From: Actinomycetota bacterium
GTDB lineage: Bacteria; Actinomycetota; Thermoleophilia; Gaiellales; Gaiellaceae
Assembly: GCA_019234175.1 (NCBI GenBank)
Contig: JAFALP010000227.1
Span: forward strand, 1 to 7,660
Length of the DNA: 7,660 nucleotides
Direction: 5' to 3'
Shown here: piece by piece, positions 5,486-7,660 of the stretch
Layout of the letters: each line of letters starts with the position of its first letter
Position numbering within the stretch: the first letter of the stretch is position 1
Notes under the pieces: generated by a model
Told to the model about the DNA's origin: nothing
What the model saw: the letters and a program-made list of their open reading frames with translations, nothing else
Database searches by the model: none
Program-made: the position numbers and the translations under genes

Positions 5486-6424
5486 CAGGATCTCCTGCGG
5501 CGTCGCCGGGTGCGGGTTCGCCTGGTTCCCACCGCGCTGCGCGGTCGACGCCGCGAGCTCGGGGAGATCGGCTTCCGGCACACCGAGCTGCGAGAGGCGC
5601 GTGATCCCGCCGAGCGCCGTCAGCTCCTCGACACGCGCCGCCGGGTCGCCGTCGACCGCCTCGCCGAACGCGCGCACGGCGACCGGTGCGTAGCGCGCGT
5701 TGTAGCGCAGTACGGGCGGCAGGCAGATGCCGTTCAGCGTCCCGTGCGGCAGGCCGTACTTGCCGCCGATGGCCTGAGCCATCGCGTGTGCGAGCGCGAG
5801 CATCGAGCCGGCGAGCGCCTCGCCGCCGTGGCACGCGCCGCGCAGGAGCTCGGTGCGGTAGTCGCGGTCGTCGGGCGCGTCGACGACGCGCGGGAGCCAC
5901 GTGGCGACGAGCCGTGCGCCATCGAGCGCGATCTCGTCCGTCTCCGGGTTGTGGCCGTGCGCGTACAGCGCCTCCGCGCAGTGGCAGAGCGCGTTCATCG
6001 CGGTGCCGACCGTCGGCTCCAGCGGCAGGCCGACGGTGAGGCCGACGTCGTAGACGATGCCCGCGTTCCGCGAGCCGCCGCCCCCGCCGCGCATCCGCCG
6101 GCCGGTGTCGCGGACGCCGTAGAACGTCGTCCACTCCGCACCCGAGTACGTCGTCGGGACGGAGACGAGCGGGAGGCCGGACGCGGCCGAGATCGCCTTG
6201 CCGAGGTCGATGGCGCTGCCGCCGCCGACGGCGACGACGCTGTCGCCGGCGAGCGACGCCGCCTCCTCGACGCGCGTGGACGGCACCTCCGACCAGCGCT
6301 CGGTGACGACGAGGGGGAAGTCGAGATCGTCCCACCGAGGGCTCGCGACGAGGAGCGGCGCGTTCACGCCCAGCTCGTCGCAGACGTCGGCGACGAGCGA
6401 GAGCGGGCCCCAGCGGACGATCAC
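5462..6424 (-). CDS. Maleylacetate reductase-like iron-containing alcohol dehydrogenase family protein
   Basis: A 320-residue protein of the dehydroquinate synthase-like/iron-ADH fold. The NAD(P)-binding GGGS (67-70) and SVPTTYSGAEWTT (88-100) are visible. So is the metal-site region TAMNALCHCAEALYA (141-155), and LAHAMAQAIGGKYGLPHG (211-228) supplies His213 and His227 with the family's 14-residue spacing. The usual first metal ligand Asp is Asn144 here; I recall the same MNAxxH pattern from maleylacetate reductases, which reduce maleylacetate to 3-oxoadipate in aromatic-ring degradation. That makes this the best functional guess, although another alcohol or aldehyde substrate is possible. 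It is somewhat shorter than typical members (about 350). The start is GTG 6424, overlapping the LysR stop by 4 bp (GTGA). The gene is therefore transcribed and probably translated after the regulator. No other aromatic-degradation gene is in view. Confidence 0.8.
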   Translation of the reverse strand: MIVRWGPLSLVADVCDELGVNAPLLVASPRWDDLDFPLVVTERWSEVPSTRVEEAASLAGDSVVAVGGGSAIDLGKAISAASGLPLVSVPTTYSGAEWTTFYGVRDTGRRMRGGGGGSRNAGIVYDVGLTVGLPLEPTVGTAMNALCHCAEALYAHGHNPETDEIALDGARLVATWLPRVVDAPDDRDYRTELLRGACHGGEALAGSMLALAHAMAQAIGGKYGLPHGTLNGICLPPVLRYNARYAPVAVRAFGEAVDGDPAARVEELTALGGITRLSQLGVPEADLPELAASTAQRGGNQANPHPATPQEILELLRSVW

Positions 6425-7317
6425 ATCGTCAATCTTGCACGGGCGAAGTCGACGAATGCCTGGGCAACGCGCGTCTCCGCGCGGCCGCTCGAGCGGACGA
6501 GCGTGATCTCCCGCGAGGGGTCGAGGCCCTGGACGCGCGCGACCGCGAGCGTGCCGGCGGCGACGTCGTCCTCGATCGCCGCGCGCGAGATGAACGTGAC
6601 GCCGTAGCCGGCGAGCACGGCGCTCCGCGCCGACTCCTGCAGGCCGAGCTCGAGGCGGACGTCGAGGTCGCGCAGGCGCACGCCGTGCTTGCGCAGCTCG
6701 CCCTCGATCACCTGGCGCACGCCTGCTCCCTCCTGCATGAGCACGATCGGCTCCTTGCGCAGCGCGTCGATCGTCACCGTCTTCCCGGCGAACTTGTGCC
6801 CACGTGGAACGGCGAGGACGACCTCGTCGCGGAAGAACGGCTCGAAGACGACGCCGCGCTGCCGCCGCTGGGCGCCGACGACGCCGAGCTCGACCTCGCG
6901 GCGCGCCACCTGCTCGATCACGTGCTGCGTGTCGGACACCGACAGCGCCACGTGCACGCCCGGATGCTCGCGCTGAAACTCGCCGAGGACGCGCGGCAGG
7001 ACGGTGCCGCCCGGCCCGGTCGACGCGCCGATCTCGAGCGTCCCCGTCAGGTCACCCTCAGCCTCCTCGCCGAGCTCGGCGAGCAGCTGCTCCTCCTGCG
7101 CGAGCAGGCGCTGCGCGCTCCGGTACAGGCGCTGGCCCGCCTCGGTCGGCTCGATGCGGCGGCCGGAACGGTCGAGGAGCTGGCGCCCGAGGCGCTTCTC
7201 GAGCGAGCGGATCTGCAGGCTCACCGCCGGCTGCGTGACGCCGAGCTGCTCCGCCGCCTGCGAGAAGCTCCGCCGCTCCACGACGGCGCAGAAAGCTGCG
7301 AGCTGGCGCGTGTCCAT
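6421..7317 (-). CDS. LysR-family transcriptional regulator
   Basis: A 298-residue LysR regulator. Residues 1-60 hold the winged helix-turn-helix (FSQAAEQLGVTQPAVSLQIR and LEKRLGRQLLDR), followed by a linker helix (about 62-88). The effector domain begins at GTLEIGAST (92-100) and contains LPRVLGEFQREHPGV (107-121). Length and layout are standard. The gene lies upstream of the dehydrogenase gene in the same direction and overlaps it by 4 bp, so the regulator is part of the operon it probably controls; many LysR genes are instead divergent. A promoter with an overlapping dyad lies just upstream, consistent with autoregulation. ATG 7317 has no ribosome binding site and would be only about 7-8 bases from the predicted transcription start. 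The ligand is unknown; if the neighbour is a maleylacetate reductase, an aromatic-pathway intermediate is a reasonable guess. Confidence 0.93.
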   Translation of the reverse strand: MDTRQLAAFCAVVERRSFSQAAEQLGVTQPAVSLQIRSLEKRLGRQLLDRSGRRIEPTEAGQRLYRSAQRLLAQEEQLLAELGEEAEGDLTGTLEIGASTGPGGTVLPRVLGEFQREHPGVHVALSVSDTQHVIEQVARREVELGVVGAQRRQRGVVFEPFFRDEVVLAVPRGHKFAGKTVTIDALRKEPIVLMQEGAGVRQVIEGELRKHGVRLRDLDVRLELGLQESARSAVLAGYGVTFISRAAIEDDVAAGTLAVARVQGLDPSREITLVRSSGRAETRVAQAFVDFARARLTM

Positions 7318-7330
7318 AAGACGAGCGGGG

Positions 7331-7358
7331 ATTATCCCTTTGGCGAACCCAACGCCAA
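7331..7358 (-). promoter_or_regulatory. Putative LysR gene promoter with overlapping operator dyad
   Basis: On the minus strand, TTGGCG (7358-7353), a 16-bp spacer and GATAAT (7336-7331) form a good -35/-10 pair. The -35 is one arm of the inverted repeat TTGGCG-N7-CGCCAA (7340-7358), a plausible LysR autoregulatory site. The -10 sits in GGGATTATCCC (7328-7338), itself a short palindrome. The predicted start point is near 7324. Confidence 0.5.
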
Positions 7359-7375
7359 GCGAATCCCGCGGCCTC

Positions 7376-7387
7376 CCCTCATGAGGG
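7376..7387. repeat. Perfect 12-bp palindrome CCCTCATGAGGG
   Basis: This palindrome lies between the small gene ending at 7392 and the LysR promoter. It has no loop and no T-run, so it is a poor terminator; a protein-binding site is possible. Short palindromes also arise by chance. Confidence 0.3.
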
Positions 7388-7391
7388 AAGC

Positions 7392-7631
7392 TTATTCCTC
7401 AGGCCATTGCTCGACGCCGGTTGCCTCCCACGGCGCTCGAACATGGTCGATGTAGCTGGCCAGGTCGTCGTGGAGGCCCGTCGGACTTCGGCGCGCGCGT
7501 AGGACGAGAGCGCCGATGAGGTCGTTCACCGAGGGCTGCTTGAAGTGGGCCGGGAGACCGCCAAAGAGCCGGTGAAGCTCCGTATCGACGTGCGGCGGTA
7601 GGCGTGTGGTGAAGTTTTTGGTCTGGGGCAT
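7392..7631 (-). CDS. Small uncharacterised protein, possibly ribbon-helix-helix
   Basis: A 79-residue protein from ATG 7631; an in-frame GTG at 7655 would add eight residues. The N-terminal KNFTTRLPPHVDTELHRLF looks like the strand-then-helix of ribbon-helix-helix (CopG/Arc-like) DNA-binding proteins. It is followed by a second helical stretch with VNDLIGALVLRARRSP. The acidic, Trp-containing tail ends in WPEE. This resemblance is a pattern impression and not a firm family match. An antitoxin or a small transcription factor would fit, but no toxin gene is visible inside the window. GAGG lies 11 bases before ATG 7631, which is acceptable. It reads toward the LysR gene, 74 bp away, in the same direction. 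Confidence 0.55.
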   Translation of the reverse strand: MPQTKNFTTRLPPHVDTELHRLFGGLPAHFKQPSVNDLIGALVLRARRSPTGLHDDLASYIDHVRAPWEATGVEQWPEE

Positions 7632-7660
7632 GCTGACCGGAGCCTCTGGTATCACGTTGA

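Noticed and set aside
7376..7387. CCCTCATGAGGG as the terminator of the small minus-strand gene
   Set aside because: It is a loop-less 12-bp palindrome without a T-run, so it is listed only as a repeat.
1..7660. CRISPR arrays, tRNA/rRNA genes, insertion sequences, phage attachment sites
   Set aside because: I saw no spaced direct-repeat array, no tRNA-like cloverleaf, no transposase motifs and no terminal inverted repeats flanking the RiPP operon.

Overview
The window is visibly GC-rich, with G/C-ending codons, frequent GTG and TTG starts and TAnnnT-type -10 boxes. This fits a high-GC actinobacterium. A Thermoleophilia-like lineage is my impression from protein style only and was not tested.

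Layout. (1) Bases 1-402, minus strand: the first 134 residues of an FAD-dependent succinate dehydrogenase/fumarate reductase-type flavoprotein, cut by the window edge. (2) Bases 403-504: a divergent intergenic region with a plausible promoter for the plus-strand operon and a leaderless-type promoter for the flavoprotein gene. (3) Bases 505-5458, plus strand: a tight six-gene operon that reads as a complete linear azol(in)e-containing peptide (LAP/TOMM) RiPP cluster. It encodes a 49-residue precursor with a Cys/Ser-rich core, an E1-like leader-binding cyclodehydratase partner, a YcaO cyclodehydratase ending in the PxPxP tail, a SagB/McbC-type FMN dehydrogenase, a CPBP intramembrane protease fused to an ABC ATPase, and an ABC-2 permease. 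(4) Bases 5462-7317, minus strand: a maleylacetate-reductase-like iron-ADH family gene downstream of, and coupled to, a LysR regulator. (5) Bases 7392-7631, minus strand: a small, possibly ribbon-helix-helix protein.

How the operon should work (inference from families). The E1-like protein binds the precursor leader and presents the core to the YcaO enzyme. YcaO uses ATP to cyclise Cys/Ser to thiazolines/oxazolines. The SagB-type enzyme oxidises some or all of these to thiazoles/oxazoles. The CPBP domain is the only candidate leader protease or immunity factor in view. Its fused ATPase plus the permease would export the product. The parts list resembles the streptolysin S (sag) and plantazolicin (pzn) clusters, but the core pattern CCS-IVL-CCSSSSS matches no product I know.

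Three things stand out: the precursor core, a near-perfect 20-bp stem-loop that starts just after the precursor stop and buries the GTG start of the next gene, and the protease-ATPase fusion. The enzyme genes overlap by 4-11 bp and use GTG, TTG, GTG, ATG and ATG starts. Only the precursor combines ATG with a textbook ribosome binding site, as expected if the peptide is made in excess of its enzymes.
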